Shown: positions 63,639-64,000 of the stretch, piece after piece
Layout of the letters: every line of letters begins with the position of its first letter
How positions within the stretch are numbered: position 1 is the first letter of the stretch
Source: Knoellia sinensis KCTC 19936
GTDB taxonomy: Bacteria > Actinomycetota > Actinomycetes > Actinomycetales > Dermatophilaceae
NCBI RefSeq assembly: GCF_000768705.1
Contig: NZ_AVPJ01000009.1
Span: 1 to 64,000, forward strand
DNA length: 64,000 nucleotides
Direction: 5' to 3'
Position numbers and translations under genes: made by a program
Notes under the pieces: generated by a model
The model's input: only the letters and a program-made list of their open reading frames with translations
What the model was told of the DNA's origin: nothing
The model's database searches: none

Positions 63639-64000
63639 ATGACGACACAGTGGGCGCCGACGCTCCCACGTCAGCCGGTCGACCTTCGAGCGGCACACGA
63701 ACAGGCCGTCCGGACGGCCCGGCGCGCCTTCTGGCCGTGGGTGCTCGGTGTCAACGTCGTGCCCGCGGTCGCCATCGGGGTGGGGCAGGCCGGCGCCCGG
63801 TCCGACGTCAGGGCTGGCGCCCTCTGGGGTCTGACGGCACTCCTCACCGTCGCCGCGGTTGGGGTCGTTGCGGTCCTGATCAACAGGAGGGCTGTCCGGG
63901 CGGCAGCCGGGCCGGCGAGTCCCGGCTCGTCGAGTTTCGGCCAGGCCATGTCCAAGGCTCCCGGTCCGGCCATCTGGACGAGCATCCACGCCCCACTGGT
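63639..64000 (+). CDS. Membrane protein, paralogue of the preceding gene (3' end outside window)
   Basis: The frame is open from ATG 63639 to the window end (120 full codons). It begins MTTQWAPTLPRQPVDLRAAHEQAVR, has two hydrophobic segments at about residues 33-50 and 60-83, then SSSFGQAMSKAPGPAIWTSIHAPL. The DLRAAHE, two-helix and SSFGQ...AP order is shared with the preceding protein, although overall identity looks modest. The C-terminal part is not seen. Confidence 0.75.
   Translation, partial: MTTQWAPTLPRQPVDLRAAHEQAVRTARRAFWPWVLGVNVVPAVAIGVGQAGARSDVRAGALWGLTALLTVAAVGVVAVLINRRAVRAAAGPASPGSSSFGQAMSKAPGPAIWTSIHAPL

Overview
The window reads as chromosomal DNA of a high-GC Gram-positive actinobacterium. 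Sampled stretches of ordinary genes are about 70% G+C, GTG starts are very common, and the gene content is actinobacterial: an HU protein with a long Lys/Ala tail, the coenzyme F420 gene fbiD, a mycothiol-type maleylpyruvate isomerase-like protein, an IclR gene divergent from leuCD, a DUF222/HNH protein and a DUF3515 lipoprotein. Gene order and protein style suggest the Intrasporangiaceae/Dermatophilaceae group; that placement is inference.

Left third (1-25 kb): the end of an HNH-type protein, a cupin gene, a convergent DNA-glycosylase-like gene, a secreted SGNH hydrolase and a decayed truncated-globin gene. Next come a fumarylacetoacetase-family gene, a YCII protein with its ECF sigma factor, dodecin, gltX, tRNA-Gln and tRNA-Glu. 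The leucine block (IclR regulator, leuC, leuD) and hupB follow. Then fbiD, a plsC-like acyltransferase with gpsA, a trans-sulfuration enzyme, ddlA, a small AsnC-domain protein with a DUF3515 lipoprotein, thiL, rpmB, and the run DAK2 kinase-recG-rsmD-hemerythrin-coaD.

Middle (25-44 kb): yceD-rpmF-rnc-mutM is the usual ribosome/RNA/DNA-repair string that normally leads to smc. Here it is interrupted by a minus-strand block (acyltransferase, DUF1801 protein, GntR regulator, aconitase) before acylphosphatase, chorismate mutase and smc. Signal peptidase I, an M13 peptidase, ftsY and a small HTTM/DCC membrane cluster follow.

Right third (44-64 kb): the nitrogen-control operon amtB-glnB-glnD contains the most unusual structure in the window. 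Between glnB and glnD lies a tandem array of seven copies of a 54-bp unit, preceded by one inverted copy of the unit core that can form a perfect 23-bp hairpin with it. A low-GC insert with a secreted serine protease and a lipoprotein separates glnD from ffh. The rest holds a hydrolase, an SRPBCC protein, an amidohydrolase, a TauE/SafE exporter with an Rrf2 regulator, an atypical SDR enzyme, a phosphotransferase-like protein, and the rpsP-khpA-rimM-trmD operon, in which trmD is fused to a GNAT acetyltransferase. Two related membrane-protein genes sit at the right edge.

Two window-wide signals stand out. The octamer CGGCATAC/GTATGCCG occurs 37 times by hand count, where about two are expected from base composition. 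Many genes also have a TANNNT element ending 6-9 bases before the start codon, the arrangement expected of leaderless mRNAs, and this was used to choose several starts.
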